A stretch of DNA of 64,000 bases from Actinomycetota bacterium (GCA_023475715.1 JAMCVO010000087.1:15040-79039); one strand, 5' to 3'. Shown: positions 25,948 through 36,814, counted from the first letter of the stretch. Numbers and translations: made by a program. The notes: a model not told the origin generated them from the sequence alone.

Positions 25948-26622
25948 TCTATAGCCTATTCCCGGTTCAGTCAGTAGGTGTTCAGGTCGGGAAGAGTTTT
26001 TTTCAATTTTTTTTCTTATCTGACTTATATAAATCCGTAAATAATGAGATTCATTTATGAATGTTGGGCCCCAGACCTTTTCCAGCAGGTACTTTTGGGT
26101 AACTATCTTATCCTTGTTCTGGGCAAGTATCTTTAAGATCTCATATTCTATAGGAGAAAGTTTTACATCTTCTTTTCCTACTTTTACAACTCTTTTTAAC
26201 AGGTCGACATTTAAACCTTCAAAGATAATCACTGGCTCGTTAACCTCTTTTTTTGAATGCCTTATAGCTGCCCTTATTCTGGCAAGCAACTCTCCCGGAC
26301 TGAAAGGTTTGGTCACATAATCATCCGCACCACTGTCCAGAGCAGTTATTTTACTGCTTTCCTGTTCCCGCACCGAAAGGATTATTATAGGGTTCTTTGA
26401 AAATTCCCTTATACGCTTTAATACTTTCAGCCCGTCAATATCGGGAAGGCTTAAATCAAGTAGTATGAGGTTGGGCTTCAGAAAGGCTGCACGTGCAATA
26501 CCATTATTGCCGTTTTCAGATTCTTCTACTTTATAACCATTTGTGGAAAGGACTATATGAAGAAGTTTCCTTATTTCTTTTTCATCATCAATGATTAAAA
26601 TATTTTCCTTGTCATTATTCAT
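25939..26622 (-). CDS. kdpE: Kdp operon response regulator KdpE
   Basis: A 227-residue OmpR-type regulator. The receiver domain has the acidic pair at residues 12-13, the phospho-acceptor D56 in LLDLSLPDIDG, and the switch lysine in DDYVTKPFSPGELLARI. The C-terminal winged-helix domain (about 130-227) contains KILAQNKDKIVTQKYLLEKV and ends with EPGIGYRLV. It activates kdpABC under potassium limitation. It overlaps kdpD by four bases and is co-transcribed with it. Confidence 0.95.
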   Translation of the reverse strand: MNNDKENILIIDDEKEIRKLLHIVLSTNGYKVEESENGNNGIARAAFLKPNLILLDLSLPDIDGLKVLKRIREFSKNPIIILSVREQESSKITALDSGADDYVTKPFSPGELLARIRAAIRHSKKEVNEPVIIFEGLNVDLLKRVVKVGKEDVKLSPIEYEILKILAQNKDKIVTQKYLLEKVWGPTFINESHYLRIYISQIRKKIEKNSSRPEHLLTEPGIGYRLV

Positions 26623-29315
26623 TCATTTTCAGTCTCTTTACTTTTTAATGCAGGCTGCTCATGCAAGGGCAGCAGTATTTTGATGATCAATCCATTTTTT
26701 GAGTTTCTGTCTGCCCATATTTTTCCATTGTGCAATTCTATTATCGATTTTGATATTGGGAGACCCAGTCCCGTACCCTGGATATTGTCAGCAATATTTC
26801 TCCTGTAAAATTTCTCGAATATCCTTGACAATTCCTCTTCCGGGATACCAGTGCCTTCATCGCTTACCTTTATAAAAAGTTCTCCTGATTCATTGCTTAC
26901 ATCGACTGTTATCTTACTATCAGGTTTTGAATATTTTACTGCATTATCCAAAAGGTTGACAAAAACAAGTTCCATGAGTGAAAAATCGACCCAAATAAGG
27001 GGAACATTTTTACCTATTTTTATTTCCAGTTTTCTTTCTTCTATATTCTCAACCTGCTTTACTGCAACCCCGACAATATCCTCAATATCACACCATTCAT
27101 ATTTCAGATTTATTTTTTCGCTTTCTATCCTTGCCATATCCAGAAGATTATTTACTATTTTCAACATCCTCAGAGCACTTCTGTTTATATTTTTTACAAG
27201 TTCTGTCTTATCTTCTTCACTCAACATAGCACCTTCTTTTTCAATAATTCCAGAAGAACCTATAATGGAAGTAAGAGGAGTTCTCAGGTCATGTGAGATG
27301 GAATTGAACAAAGCATTATATAATTTTTGTGATTCTTCCATAACCTTGGCTTCATTCAATTTACGGTTTATATTTATCCTGTAGACTACTGAAGCAAAAA
27401 GCCCGAATATTGATTCAATTAATTTTTGCTGATCGGTTGTAAGCAGTGCCTTCTCTTTATTTAATAAAATACCAGTCACACCGATAATCTCGCCCTGGGT
27501 CTTTAAAGGGAAATAGATAAGTCTGCTGCTATTCAAATAATCTGTACCTTTTCCTGCAATTTGTCCATTGGCAAGCACCCATTCTGCAATAGCTTTTTCT
27601 TTTTCATTGCTTAGCTTTATTTTCAGTTCTTCATCAAGTAAATGCTCCTGGATCTCCAGCTTGCCATTGCTGGTCTTTAAAAGGAAAATCACTCTACATT
27701 CAATAAGCTTTTCTATCTTTTCCTTTACATTTTCTATTACATCCTGCAAATCTGTTTTTGCAGATATCTTTCTACTTAATGAATACAGAATGGATAACTG
27801 CTCTTCCCTTTTTTTAATAAATCTTATCTGAAACTTTACCTTTCTGTTTAAATAACATATAAGCAAGGCAAGAATAAGATAAATAAAAAAACTCGGGATA
27901 TACCTGAGGTCTCCTATCACCAGTAAGTTTTTGGGAGGTATAAAGAAAAAATCAAATGTTATAAAACTTGCCACAGCTACTATAGCCGTAACAATATAAT
28001 TTCCGAAAAGTGCAACGATAACTGCAGGGATTGCAAAAAGAAGTGTGATGTTAAAAATACCAATAAAGGACTCAAAATAGAAAGATAGCAGGTAAAATAT
28101 CAGTATAAGCCCAAAACCCACAATAACTGGCAGCAGGAGATCCCGATAATTTCTTTTTCTCTCCTTTTCTTTATAAGCAGGCTTTTTTACACCCGTAGGA
28201 ATGACATGTATTCTTATTCCTTCGCTTTGCCTCATTATCTTGTCTACAACAGGTTCCTGGAACCATTCGATAGGCCTTGGTTTCAAGGGTTTTCCTATTA
28301 TAAGCTGGGTAATATTTCTTTTTTTTGCCAGGTTTATTATCTCATCTGCAACTGTCACACCGGAAAGTGAAATTATTTCAGCTCCAAGTGATTCTGCAAG
28401 CTTCAGGTTTCCCAGGAAATTATTTTGAGCCTGGGGAGAAAGTTCATGTTCCCAGGGAGTACTTACATTTACTACAATAAATTCTGCGTTTAAACTGGCT
28501 GCCATTCTTTTGCCGATTCTTATAAGATTTATAGCCTGACTGTTTTTGCTTATGCAGACCATTACTTTTTCACCCGTCCTCCAGGGGCCTTTTATACCTC
28601 TTGATTTCATATAATCCTGCAGATGGACATCTACGTTATCTGCTGTATATCTTAAGGATATCTCCCTGAGTGCATTGATATTTCCTGGTCTGAAAAATTT
28701 TTTTATAGCTTCTTCAGCCTGAGTAGGAATATAGATCTTCCCATCCTTGAGCCTCTGTATTAAACCATCTGCATCAATATCAATAAGATGAATTTCAGCA
28801 TTTTCCAGCAACTTATCAGGAACTGTCTCTTTTACAAAAATTTCTGTTATCTGTGATACAACATCATTGAGGCTTTCCAGGTGCTGGATATTTAAAGTGG
28901 TATAAACACCTATGCCACTGTCCAGGAGTTCCCCCACATCGAAATACCTTTTTATATTCTTGCTTCCATAAATATTGCTGTGTGCAAATTCGTCTATAAG
29001 TACAATATCGGGTTTTATCTTAATAAGAGCATCAATATCAGGTTCATAATAATCTCTCCCTTTATAATTTATCTTTAAAGGATCCTGACGGGGAATACCT
29101 TCCAGGATTTCATCTGTTTCTTTCCTGTGATGGGTGTCCACCCAGCCGATTAAAACTCTTTTTCCTTCTTTCATCTTTTCTTTTGCAGCACTGAGCATGG
29201 CAAAAGTCTTTCCAACACCTGCAGCAGCACCCAAAAATACCGTAAGCTTTCCCTTATTTATCTTGTTTGCTTGTTTAAGCAGACTGTCCGGATCCGGTCT
29301 TATCTCTTCATCCAT
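26619..29315 (-). CDS. kdpD: Potassium/turgor sensor histidine kinase KdpD
   Basis: An 898-residue sensor. The N-terminal KdpD domain has Walker A GAAAGVGKT (29-37) and the WVDTHHRKET block. A universal-stress-type domain follows (about 250-375), then four membrane helices (about 395-500), a GAF-like region, the dimerisation domain with the phosphorylated histidine in SISHDLRTPL (near residue 673), and the ATPase domain (LLDNAVKYS, GTGLGLPISKSI). The full-length architecture is intact. It is preceded by its own probable promoter in the 133-base gap after kdpC. Confidence 0.96.
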   Translation of the reverse strand: MDEEIRPDPDSLLKQANKINKGKLTVFLGAAAGVGKTFAMLSAAKEKMKEGKRVLIGWVDTHHRKETDEILEGIPRQDPLKINYKGRDYYEPDIDALIKIKPDIVLIDEFAHSNIYGSKNIKRYFDVGELLDSGIGVYTTLNIQHLESLNDVVSQITEIFVKETVPDKLLENAEIHLIDIDADGLIQRLKDGKIYIPTQAEEAIKKFFRPGNINALREISLRYTADNVDVHLQDYMKSRGIKGPWRTGEKVMVCISKNSQAINLIRIGKRMAASLNAEFIVVNVSTPWEHELSPQAQNNFLGNLKLAESLGAEIISLSGVTVADEIINLAKKRNITQLIIGKPLKPRPIEWFQEPVVDKIMRQSEGIRIHVIPTGVKKPAYKEKERKRNYRDLLLPVIVGFGLILIFYLLSFYFESFIGIFNITLLFAIPAVIVALFGNYIVTAIVAVASFITFDFFFIPPKNLLVIGDLRYIPSFFIYLILALLICYLNRKVKFQIRFIKKREEQLSILYSLSRKISAKTDLQDVIENVKEKIEKLIECRVIFLLKTSNGKLEIQEHLLDEELKIKLSNEKEKAIAEWVLANGQIAGKGTDYLNSSRLIYFPLKTQGEIIGVTGILLNKEKALLTTDQQKLIESIFGLFASVVYRININRKLNEAKVMEESQKLYNALFNSISHDLRTPLTSIIGSSGIIEKEGAMLSEEDKTELVKNINRSALRMLKIVNNLLDMARIESEKINLKYEWCDIEDIVGVAVKQVENIEERKLEIKIGKNVPLIWVDFSLMELVFVNLLDNAVKYSKPDSKITVDVSNESGELFIKVSDEGTGIPEEELSRIFEKFYRRNIADNIQGTGLGLPISKSIIELHNGKIWADRNSKNGLIIKILLPLHEQPALKSKETENE

Positions 29316-29394
29316 GAGTTTTTTTATCTCTTACTTTTAAGGTTTTAATTATAAAGAAAAATTTATTTGCCTTTTTTAATTTAATAATCAACAT

Positions 29395-29423
29395 TATATA
29401 CCTGATTTTTTACTTTATCTCAA
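29395..29423 (-). promoter_or_regulatory. Likely internal promoter for kdpDE
   Basis: Minus-strand TTGAGA (29418-29423), a 17-base spacer and TATATA (29395-29400) lie in the kdpC-kdpD gap, 80 bases before the kdpD ATG. This could keep sensor levels independent of kdpABC induction. Confidence 0.45.
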
Positions 29424-29448
29424 GGTCGTGTACTGTTTTAAATATTTT

Positions 29449-30021
29449 CTATTTCATATTATCCAAAAGCAGGTTGAGCTTAAGTACATTTACAACAGGC
29501 TCACCAATAAAACCGTACTGCCTGCCTCCGTTTTCAATGACCAGCAAACGGAGAGTTTCAGGTGATATATTTCTTGCACTGGCAATCCTTGATACCTGAA
29601 GAAGCGCACTTTCTATTGAAATATGCGGATCAAGCCCGCTTCCAGATGCTGTGACTATGTCTGCCGGAATTGCAGCATTTGAATCTACTTGATTTTCTTT
29701 TCTGAAATTGTCAACCCTGATACGAACCATTGCCAGGAATTTTTCATTTGAGGCAGCATAATTGGAGCCCTGGGATCTCAGAGCATCATAACCCTGCTGG
29801 CCTGCAAACGAGGGCCTTGGATGAAAGTATCCCTCTCCCTTAAAATCCTGGCCTACCAACCCTGAACCTATGAGCTTTCCGTCATTATAAATAAGGGAAC
29901 CGGAGGACTTATTGTGGAAAGCAATTTTTGAAATCCCTGTAATAAGCAAAGGATAAGCAATTCCTGTGATAATAATCAGGATAATCAAAATTAATAAAGA
30001 TCTTGCTATCGTTTTAAGCAT
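29449..30021 (-). CDS. kdpC: Potassium-transporting ATPase subunit KdpC
   Basis: A 190-residue periplasm-facing subunit with a single N-terminal membrane helix (about 6-28). The conserved blocks are GQDFKGEGYFHPRPS, the SGSGLDPHISIESA motif and VNVLKLNLLLD at the end. KdpC stabilises the KdpFABC complex and raises ATP affinity of KdpB. It starts 19 bases after kdpB. Length and motifs are standard. Confidence 0.95.
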   Translation of the reverse strand: MLKTIARSLLILIILIIITGIAYPLLITGISKIAFHNKSSGSLIYNDGKLIGSGLVGQDFKGEGYFHPRPSFAGQQGYDALRSQGSNYAASNEKFLAMVRIRVDNFRKENQVDSNAAIPADIVTASGSGLDPHISIESALLQVSRIASARNISPETLRLLVIENGGRQYGFIGEPVVNVLKLNLLLDNMK

Positions 30022-30040
30022 TTTTGTTATTTTCTCCTGT

Positions 30041-32050
30041 TTAAAAACCGATCAATCTAAACAACAGGTCTATCAGTTTTATCCCGATAAATGGAGCAAC
30101 TATTCCTCCCAGACCATAAATGAGTATATTTTTTCTGATTATCTCATTTGCACTTCCCGGCTTGAACCTGACTCCCCTTAACGCCAGTGGTATGAGTATT
30201 ATGATTATCAAAGCATTGAATATAACGGCTGAAAGTACTGCGCTCTGAGGGCTGGAAAGCTTCATTATATTTAAGACAGACAGTTCCGGAAAAGCAACCA
30301 TGAAAATTGCAGGTATTATTGCAAAATATTTGGCTATATCGTTTGCAACGCTGAAAGTAGTCAGGGCACCCCTGGTAATGAGCAATTGTTTACCTACTTC
30401 CACTACCTCAAGAAGTTTTGTAGGATTGCTGTCAAGATCAACCATATTACCTGCTTCTTTTGCAGCCTGGGTGCCGGTATTCATAGCAAGTCCAACATCG
30501 GATTGTGCCAGTGCAGGAGCATCATTTGTGCCATCACCGGTCATAGCTACCAGATGTCCTTCATCCTGGAATTTCCTTATAAGTTTTAATTTTGTTTCAG
30601 GCGTAGCCTGGGAAATAAAATCATCGACACCTGATTCTGCAGCTATGGTGGCGGCAGTTAATGGATTGTCACCGGTTATCATGACCGTTTTTATACCCAT
30701 CCTCCTCAGCTCATTGAATTTCTCCCTGATGCCTCCCTTGACAATGTCTTTTAAATAGATGACCCCAATAGCTTTTTTTGCGGAAGTCACCACCAGCGGG
30801 GTACCGCCATTCCTGGCAATACTTACTGCTATTTGTCTCACATCTTCGCTTAGAATAGCACCATTTTCTTTAAGATAATCCTCAATGGCATCAACCGCTC
30901 CCTTGAATATATCCTTATTATCCATTATTACACCACTCATCCTGGTCTGGGCAGTAAAGGGAATAAATTCATGTTTGTATTGGCTCAAATCCGGAGTACT
31001 TATCGAATACTTATTTTTACAGAGGGCCACTATGCTCCGGCCTTCGGGAGTTTCATCAGCAAGTGAAGACAATTGTGCAGCTTTTGCAAGCTCTTCCATG
31101 CTGACTCCTTCTGCTGCTATAAACTCAAAAGCCATCCTGTTTCCCAGTGTTATCGTACCCGTTTTATCAAGTAAAAGAATATCAACATCTCCTGCAGCTT
31201 CTACAGCTTTTCCTGAAAGGGCAATGACATTTCTTTTTATTAGCCTGTTCATGCCTGCTATTCCGATGGCGCTTAGCAGTCCTCCTATGGTAGTCGGGAT
31301 CAAACAAACAAGAAGTGAAACAAGTATGGGTATGGAGACACTGGTATTGGAATAAATGGCAAAAGGCTGTAGTGCAACTACTACCAGTATAAAAATACTG
31401 GTAAGCCCTATCAGCAGTATGGTCAAGGCTATTTCATTGGGTGTTTTTTGTCTCTTGGCACTTTCAACCATGCTTATCATTTTGTCCAGAAAAGTGTCTC
31501 CAGGATTAGCAGTAATGCGCACTTTTATCTCGTCTGAGAGGACTTTTGTACCTCCTATTACCGAACTCCTGTCTCCACCTGATTCGCGTATAACCGGTGC
31601 TGATTCTCCGGTAACTACACTTTCATCGACTGAGGCAATACCTTCTATTATTTCACCGTCACCTGGTATTACCTCTCCTGCGCTCACAATGACCACATCG
31701 TCTTTTTTAAGTGTAGACGATACTACCTCTGTAATTTTCCCACCCTGTATTTTCCTGGCTATTATTTCTTTTCTGGTTTTTCTCAAGGCCATAGCCTGAG
31801 CTTTTCCTCTCCCTTCTGCTATAGCTTCAGCAAAATTTGCAAATAAGACTGTAAACCATAACCAGATGGTTATTGTGAGGACGAATATAAACTCTGTATG
31901 GCTCATAAGGAAAAAATTCCTGATAAGGAAATAGGTAGTAAGGACTGAACCTATTTCAACTATAAACATTATAGGGTTTCTCCATAAGGTAAAAGGGTTC
32001 AATTTTTTGAAAGAAGCTCCAAGTGCTTCTATTATTAATCTGTTTTTCAT
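30041..32050 (-). CDS. kdpB: Potassium-transporting P-type ATPase KdpB
   Basis: A 669-residue P-type ATPase that drives potassium uptake. The phosphorylated aspartate is D295 in DKTGTI, the actuator-domain motif is VTGES (about 146-150), and the hinge motif is [14 protein letters not shown]. Seven membrane helices flank these domains. Length matches other KdpB (about 680). It is 42 bases downstream of kdpA and 19 bases before kdpC. No separate kdpF was found. Confidence 0.97.
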   Translation of the reverse strand: MKNRLIIEALGASFKKLNPFTLWRNPIMFIVEIGSVLTTYFLIRNFFLMSHTEFIFVLTITIWLWFTVLFANFAEAIAEGRGKAQAMALRKTRKEIIARKIQGGKITEVVSSTLKKDDVVIVSAGEVIPGDGEIIEGIASVDESVVTGESAPVIRESGGDRSSVIGGTKVLSDEIKVRITANPGDTFLDKMISMVESAKRQKTPNEIALTILLIGLTSIFILVVVALQPFAIYSNTSVSIPILVSLLVCLIPTTIGGLLSAIGIAGMNRLIKRNVIALSGKAVEAAGDVDILLLDKTGTITLGNRMAFEFIAAEGVSMEELAKAAQLSSLADETPEGRSIVALCKNKYSISTPDLSQYKHEFIPFTAQTRMSGVIMDNKDIFKGAVDAIEDYLKENGAILSEDVRQIAVSIARNGGTPLVVTSAKKAIGVIYLKDIVKGGIREKFNELRRMGIKTVMITGDNPLTAATIAAESGVDDFISQATPETKLKLIRKFQDEGHLVAMTGDGTNDAPALAQSDVGLAMNTGTQAAKEAGNMVDLDSNPTKLLEVVEVGKQLLITRGALTTFSVANDIAKYFAIIPAIFMVAFPELSVLNIMKLSSPQSAVLSAVIFNALIIIILIPLALRGVRFKPGSANEIIRKNILIYGLGGIVAPFIGIKLIDLLFRLIGF

Positions 32051-32092
32051 ATTTTTATTTTTTCTTAAAAATCATTTTAAAAATCTTACAGC

Positions 32093-33787
32093 TTATGGTT
32101 TCCAAAGTTTAAGGTTTTCGACTACCGGACCAAGAGAAAGTGCAGGGAAAAAAGTCAATGCTCCTATAATCAGGATCATTGCGATAAGCATGAAAATAAA
32201 TAAAATGCTGGTAGTCTTGAAAGTGCCTGAACTTTCCGGGATTATCTTTTTTGAAGCAATGGAACCGGAAATTGCAAGAACAGGTATTATTACCCCGAAT
32301 CTTCCTGTAAACATGGCCGCAGCCAGGAAAAGATTATAAAAAATAGTATTGGCATTCAGACCTGCAAAAGCACTGCCATTATTCTGAGCCGCTGATGAAA
32401 AAGCATACAAAATCTCTGTAAGCCCATGGGGGCCCTTATTCAGGATAGATGAAGTGCCTGCAGTTGTAATTGAGGCAATGGCGCTTCCTGTAAGTATAAA
32501 AGCTGAAGGTATTATTATGGCAATAACAGCCATTTTTACCTCATATGCTTCTATTTTTTTCCCCATATACTCCGGGGTCCTTCCTACCATAAGCCCGACA
32601 ATGAATATGGTAAAGAAAACAAATATCATTATAGAATAAAATCCTGCACCGGCCCCGCCAAATATGACTTCTCCCAGCATTATCTGAAGCAGAGCAACCA
32701 TGCCTGCGAGAGGAGTGAGGCTGCTGTGCATATTGTTAACTGCACCGCTGGATATAGCTGTAGTTAGTGTAGAAAATAGAGAAGAACCTGTAAGCCCGAA
32801 CCTTGCTTCCTTACCCTCCATTGATGTAGGCATTGAAATACCCATTTTTGCGAGCAGCGGGTTCCCTTTTATTTCTGTTATATAAATAACAAGGAACATC
32901 ATAATCAATAGAATAAACATAGCAGAAAAAATAATATATCCCTGTTTTTTGTTTCCTGTCATTTTCTCAAAAGTTATTACAAGTCCTGCTGGGATAATTA
33001 TCATGGCTATCATTTCTATTATATTTGACAGTCCTGTAGGATTTTCAAAAGGATGTGAAGAATTTACATTAAAAAATCCGCTGCCATTGGTCCCAAGCAT
33101 TTTTATAGCCTCCTGGGAGGCAACCGGACCCATCGGAAGAACTTGCTTTACCCCCTCAACTGTAGCAGCAACTTGATAAGGATTTAAATTCTGGATGACA
33201 CCCTGTCCGACAAGCAGCAGCGCTATGGTTATTGAAAGGGGGAGAAGTATATAAAGTATTGATTTTACCATATCTGACCAGTAATTGCCGATTCCGCATG
33301 TCTGTTTCCTTACAAGACCTCTTATAAGAGCAACTGCTACGCACATTCCTGTTGCAGCAGAAGCAAAATTCTGTACTGTCAGGCCTGCCATCTGAGAAAA
33401 ATAACTCAAGGTAGTTTCACCTGCATAGGCTTGCCAGTTGGTATTTGTAACAAAACTTATGGAAGTATTAAAGGCCAGAGTAAAAGGCATACCAGGCAGT
33501 TTCTGTGGATTAAAGGGAAGGTATTCCTGCAGCATAAGTATGAAAATCAATAACATGATGCCCAGGATATTTACAGTCAATAGACAAGCTGCATATCTTC
33601 TCCAGTTCATTTCTTCAAGAGGGTCTATTCTTAAAATCCTATATATAAAAGATTCAACCGGCCTGATGATCCTGGTCATAAAAGTCCGCTCATTTGTATA
33701 GACTTTTTTCATGTAAATGCCAAGAGGAAAGGAAATGGCAATCATTGCTGCAAAAAAGATTATAATCTGGATTATATTAAAAACCAT
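32093..33787 (-). CDS. kdpA: Potassium-transporting ATPase channel subunit KdpA
   Basis: A 564-residue, ten-helix membrane protein of the SKT superfamily carrying the four selectivity-filter loops. Seen are TNTNWQAYAGE, the GTNGSGFFNVNSSHPFENP loop, and SSAAQNNGSAFAGLN near the end. It binds and translocates potassium within KdpFABC. It is first in the kdpABC order. The 510-base region upstream to uppP contains repeat R1 copy 1 and, presumably, the kdp promoter, which I could not define. Confidence 0.97.
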   Translation of the reverse strand: MVFNIIQIIIFFAAMIAISFPLGIYMKKVYTNERTFMTRIIRPVESFIYRILRIDPLEEMNWRRYAACLLTVNILGIMLLIFILMLQEYLPFNPQKLPGMPFTLAFNTSISFVTNTNWQAYAGETTLSYFSQMAGLTVQNFASAATGMCVAVALIRGLVRKQTCGIGNYWSDMVKSILYILLPLSITIALLLVGQGVIQNLNPYQVAATVEGVKQVLPMGPVASQEAIKMLGTNGSGFFNVNSSHPFENPTGLSNIIEMIAMIIIPAGLVITFEKMTGNKKQGYIIFSAMFILLIMMFLVIYITEIKGNPLLAKMGISMPTSMEGKEARFGLTGSSLFSTLTTAISSGAVNNMHSSLTPLAGMVALLQIMLGEVIFGGAGAGFYSIMIFVFFTIFIVGLMVGRTPEYMGKKIEAYEVKMAVIAIIIPSAFILTGSAIASITTAGTSSILNKGPHGLTEILYAFSSAAQNNGSAFAGLNANTIFYNLFLAAAMFTGRFGVIIPVLAISGSIASKKIIPESSGTFKTTSILFIFMLIAMILIIGALTFFPALSLGPVVENLKLWKP

Positions 33788-34003
33788 TTTATTTACGAAC
33801 TTCTATAAATTAATAAAAAACCTGTAATTTTTCTGCTTTAAATTAAAGGTAAAAATAAAAAAAACCTAAAAATATCCAATAATTAAATTTTATTTTTTTA
33901 AACTTCAATTTTAAAGTAAAAATAATGGCCAGAAGTGTAAAAAAAATATAAAAATAAGCTTGAAGTGGATAATTGTAAGCAATAAGCATGACAATATATT
34001 TTT

Positions 34004-34130
34004 TGCGATACAGTTCCGATTTCATAAAGTACCCAATTTTTACTGCGATAGAGTACCTATTTCCAGCGTATTAGGAGCTATTGGCAAAATATTGCACTGT
34101 AACAGATATCCTGGAATAAATTTTTAAAGC
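34004..34130 (+). repeat. Repeat family R1, copy 1
   Basis: Contains TGCGATACAGTTCCGATTT (34004), TGCGATAGAGTACCTATTT (34044) and inverted TTAGGAGCTATTGG (34071). The AGTTCC/AGTACC boxes are 40 bases apart and the AGGAGCT box lies 21 further on. An extra AGTACC box lies at 34028. The unit ends with ATAAATTTTTAAAGCT. It separates kdpA from uppP. Confidence 0.75.
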
Positions 34131-34297
34131 TCCGGAATTCAGAATAAGTCCAAGACCAATAAAACCAATCTACATTATCCATCTATAAGGATAATTTTGT
34201 TTAGGATTTTTATTAATACCTTAACTGATATATAATACCCTAAATTTTAGGAAAAAATAAATTATCTTAAAAATAAGGATTATAATTATAAAAATCT

Positions 34298-35089
34298 ATG
34301 AGCATAATTCAATCAATAATTTATGGAATTGTTCAGGGAATTACTGAGTTTCTTCCCATATCAAGCACCGCCCATTTAATACTGATTCCATGGTTTTTTG
34401 GCTGGAAAGATCCAGGAATTGTATTTGACATAGCCTTGCATATAGGAACTGCTCTTGCAGTAATACTTTTTTTTATAAAGGACTGGATTATTTTAATCCG
34501 GGCAGGGTTTACAAAACCTAAATCAGATGATGGAAAGCTTTTCTGGTTTATTGCAGTTGCCACTGTCCCAGGGGGACTTGCAGGAATGCTGCTTGATGAT
34601 TATATGGAGAGAATAAGAAACCCTCTTTTAATTGGAATTGTTTTAATAATTTTTGGTATTGTGCTGTATCTGGCAGATAGAATAGGAAAAAATAAAATCG
34701 AGCTGAAAAATATGGGTTTATTAAGAAGCCTGTATATAGGTTTATCTCAAGCACTTGCAGTAATTCCTGGAATATCACGCTCAGGCGTAACAATGTCTGC
34801 AGGCCGTTTCCTTGGCATGACAAGAGAAAGCATAGCCAAATTTACTTTTTTGCTTTCAGGACCGATAATACTTGCAGCCGGACTTTACCATATTAAAGAT
34901 TTAAATAGCATGTCTGTTGATACAATTCCATTTGTAACTGCCATTTTAACTTCTGCAATTGTTGGAGCACTGGCCATTAAATTCTTACTGATTTATCTTA
35001 AAAAATGGGGATTTGGTCTGTTTGCATTATACAGATTTGCTTTAGGAGCTTTTATTATAATACTGTATTTTGTAAGGCTTAATTTTTAA
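34298..35089 (+). CDS. uppP: Undecaprenyl-diphosphatase (bacitracin-resistance type)
   Basis: A 263-residue membrane enzyme that recycles undecaprenyl diphosphate to the monophosphate for peptidoglycan and other wall polymers. The catalytic motifs GITEFLPISSTAHL (about 15-28) and PGISRSGVTMSAGRFLGM (about 157-174) are intact, with about eight hydrophobic helices. Length is normal. It is alone on its strand and is flanked by R1 repeats on both sides, so it may be part of the accessory array rather than a core locus. No clear Shine-Dalgarno precedes the ATG. Confidence 0.95.
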   Translation: MSIIQSIIYGIVQGITEFLPISSTAHLILIPWFFGWKDPGIVFDIALHIGTALAVILFFIKDWIILIRAGFTKPKSDDGKLFWFIAVATVPGGLAGMLLDDYMERIRNPLLIGIVLIIFGIVLYLADRIGKNKIELKNMGLLRSLYIGLSQALAVIPGISRSGVTMSAGRFLGMTRESIAKFTFLLSGPIILAAGLYHIKDLNSMSVDTIPFVTAILTSAIVGALAIKFLLIYLKKWGFGLFALYRFALGAFIIILYFVRLNF

Positions 35090-35164
35090 TATTCTTAATT
35101 ACTCTTTAATATTTAACATTCAGACAACAAATACTTAATACTTGATTAAAAAAGAAAGATTTTT

Positions 35165-35318
35165 TATAAAGGTCCAGGATATTTTTTGTGAAATAATACT
35201 GATTTTATAAACTGGTTATTTACCTGTGTTATACAGTACTTATTTTAAACATATTAGGAGCTATTAACGAATACTACCTTAATGGATACAACCAGGAGAT
35301 AAATTCTTAAAGTTGGGA
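35165..35318 (+). repeat. Repeat family R1, copy 2
   Basis: AATACTGATTTTATAAACTGG (35195), ATACAGTACTTATTTT (35231) and ATTAGGAGCTATT (35253) keep the 40 and 21 base intervals of the family. The right end AAATTCTTAAAGTTGGGATAAAAA leads directly into copy 3. 35090-35164 is AT-rich with no feature. Confidence 0.75.
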
Positions 35319-35435
35319 TAAAAAAGAAAAATTTTTATAGAAGACTGCAACAATTTTTGTGGAATAATACTGATTTTATAATCAGGCTAAATATCAATAT
35401 TATACAATAATTATTTTATATAAAATATTAGCTTT
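35319..35435 (+). repeat. Repeat family R1, copy 3 (degenerate, tandem to copy 2)
   Basis: TTTTTGTGGAATAATACTGATTTTATAATCAGG repeats the first box of copy 2 (AATACT at 35366). The second box is decayed (AATAAT at 35406, still 40 bases away), and the third is barely recognisable. 35436-35513 is AT-rich with no feature. Confidence 0.6.
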
Positions 35436-35513
35436 TATAATATATAATTATAGGTATTATTATTGCAATTAATGGACATATTTGAAAAATAAAAATTTTA
35501 TAATTTTTAAAAT

Positions 35514-36713
35514 ATGGAATAATCATTTCAAAAGGATTATTTTCAGCTTAAAGGTACGACTGCAGAAAAAGTTGTTCATGATTTGGCAACAAAAACTTTT
35601 CTTATTGACTGGTGTTTTCTGAATCCAAAACTACAGAACAGAAAAGAATTATGTGATTTATTGGTAGTTTTTGATGATACGGCTATTATTTGGCAAATTA
35701 AAGATTTGAAACTTGATAAAAACAATAATTATAAAAAAACTGAAGTCAATAAAAATCTGCGACAGCTTGCTGGAGCAAGAAGACAATTGTTTGAGCTTAA
35801 AACACCTATTCCTCTGAAAAATATCAGAAGAAGCGAAGAAATATTTGATTCCTTAAAAATGAAGCATATTTTTTTAATTTCAGTTTTGCTTGGAGAAGGA
35901 GAAGATGTATTTCAATTTACAGAAGAAATAAAAAATAATAAAGTTCATGTTTTTGCTCGAGTTTTTACTCAAATTGTATTAAATGAGCTGGATACAGTAA
36001 GTGATTTCATTAATTATTTAAAAGCAAAAGAATTATTTCTTGATACAGAAAAATCTATAATTATTATGGGCGGTGAAGAAGAATTTCTGGCTCGATATTT
36101 GATTGATAGCAGAAGCTTTGACAGTTTTAAAAACTCGGAATTCATTGTGATCAAAGAAGGCTTATGGAAAAATTTACAAAATGATTCAGCATATAAAGCA
36201 AAGAAGAAAGAAGACAGGATTAGCTATGGCTGGGATAGCATAATTAATCGTGCACATGAAGGATCGATTCAATATGAATTTATTGCCAGAGAACTTGCAA
36301 GACCAAATAGATTTCATAGAAGATATTTGAGTAAAGTTTTTTTTGAAGATCATATTATTGCTCATAAAACTAAAGAAGGTGATTTATATAGATGTATACT
36401 TTCTACAGATGGAGTAACATATTGTTTTCTTTTTCATGATGAACCAGAACCAAGAATTAATCGAAAGAATATGTTATTTCTTATTTGTTGGATAGCCCGA
36501 GGAATGTATAAAGAAAATAAAAAAATCATAGGAATTGCTACAGAGATGAAAATACGACCTACTTGTTCTTATGATTTTGTTCTAAGGCATCAACCAGATT
36601 GGACAGAAGAAGACCAAATGAAAATGGAGAAATTACAAAAAGATATAGGTATTTTTGTAAATCCAATTGTAAAACATACTCATGAAGATGAATATCCACA
36701 AGTAAATAAATAG
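35514..36713 (+). pseudogene. PD-(D/E)XK-like nuclease-fold protein with in-frame stop at codon 3
   Basis: The conserved-looking frame runs upstream of any normal start. ATG at 35514 is followed by GAA and then TAA (35520-35522), and the frame continues coherently (FQKDYFQLKGTTAEKVVHDL) to a TTG at 35583, from which 376 residues could be made. Residues near ELCDLLVVFDDTAIIWQIKD fit a PD-(D/E)XK core (acid, then QxK). The rest (to residue 376) is an unrecognised domain with YGWDSIINRA and YDFVLRHQPDW. Either the TTG is used or the gene is recently inactivated. It lies between R1 copies 3 and 4, beside a SIR2-like gene. A defence role is inference. Confidence 0.55.
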
Positions 36714-36814
36714 AACATTTTAAAAATGTATGTTTTTTAAATTAAAAGAATCGATTGGTCGGGAGTTCTGCAAGAGGCTGTATCAGGACGAATCTATAAA
36801 ATCTTCCAGAGTAA

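Noticed and set aside
26851..27384. A 177-codon plus-strand open frame
   Set aside because: Antisense to kdpD; serine-rich shadow of its kinase domain.
30300..31799. Several plus-strand open frames of 147-156 codons
   Set aside because: All antisense to kdpB, which is complete and highly conserved.
33843..34025. A 60-codon hydrophobic minus-strand ORF upstream of kdpA, considered as kdpF
   Set aside because: KdpF is about 30 residues and sits directly before kdpA. This frame starts inside repeat R1 copy 1 and has no Shine-Dalgarno.
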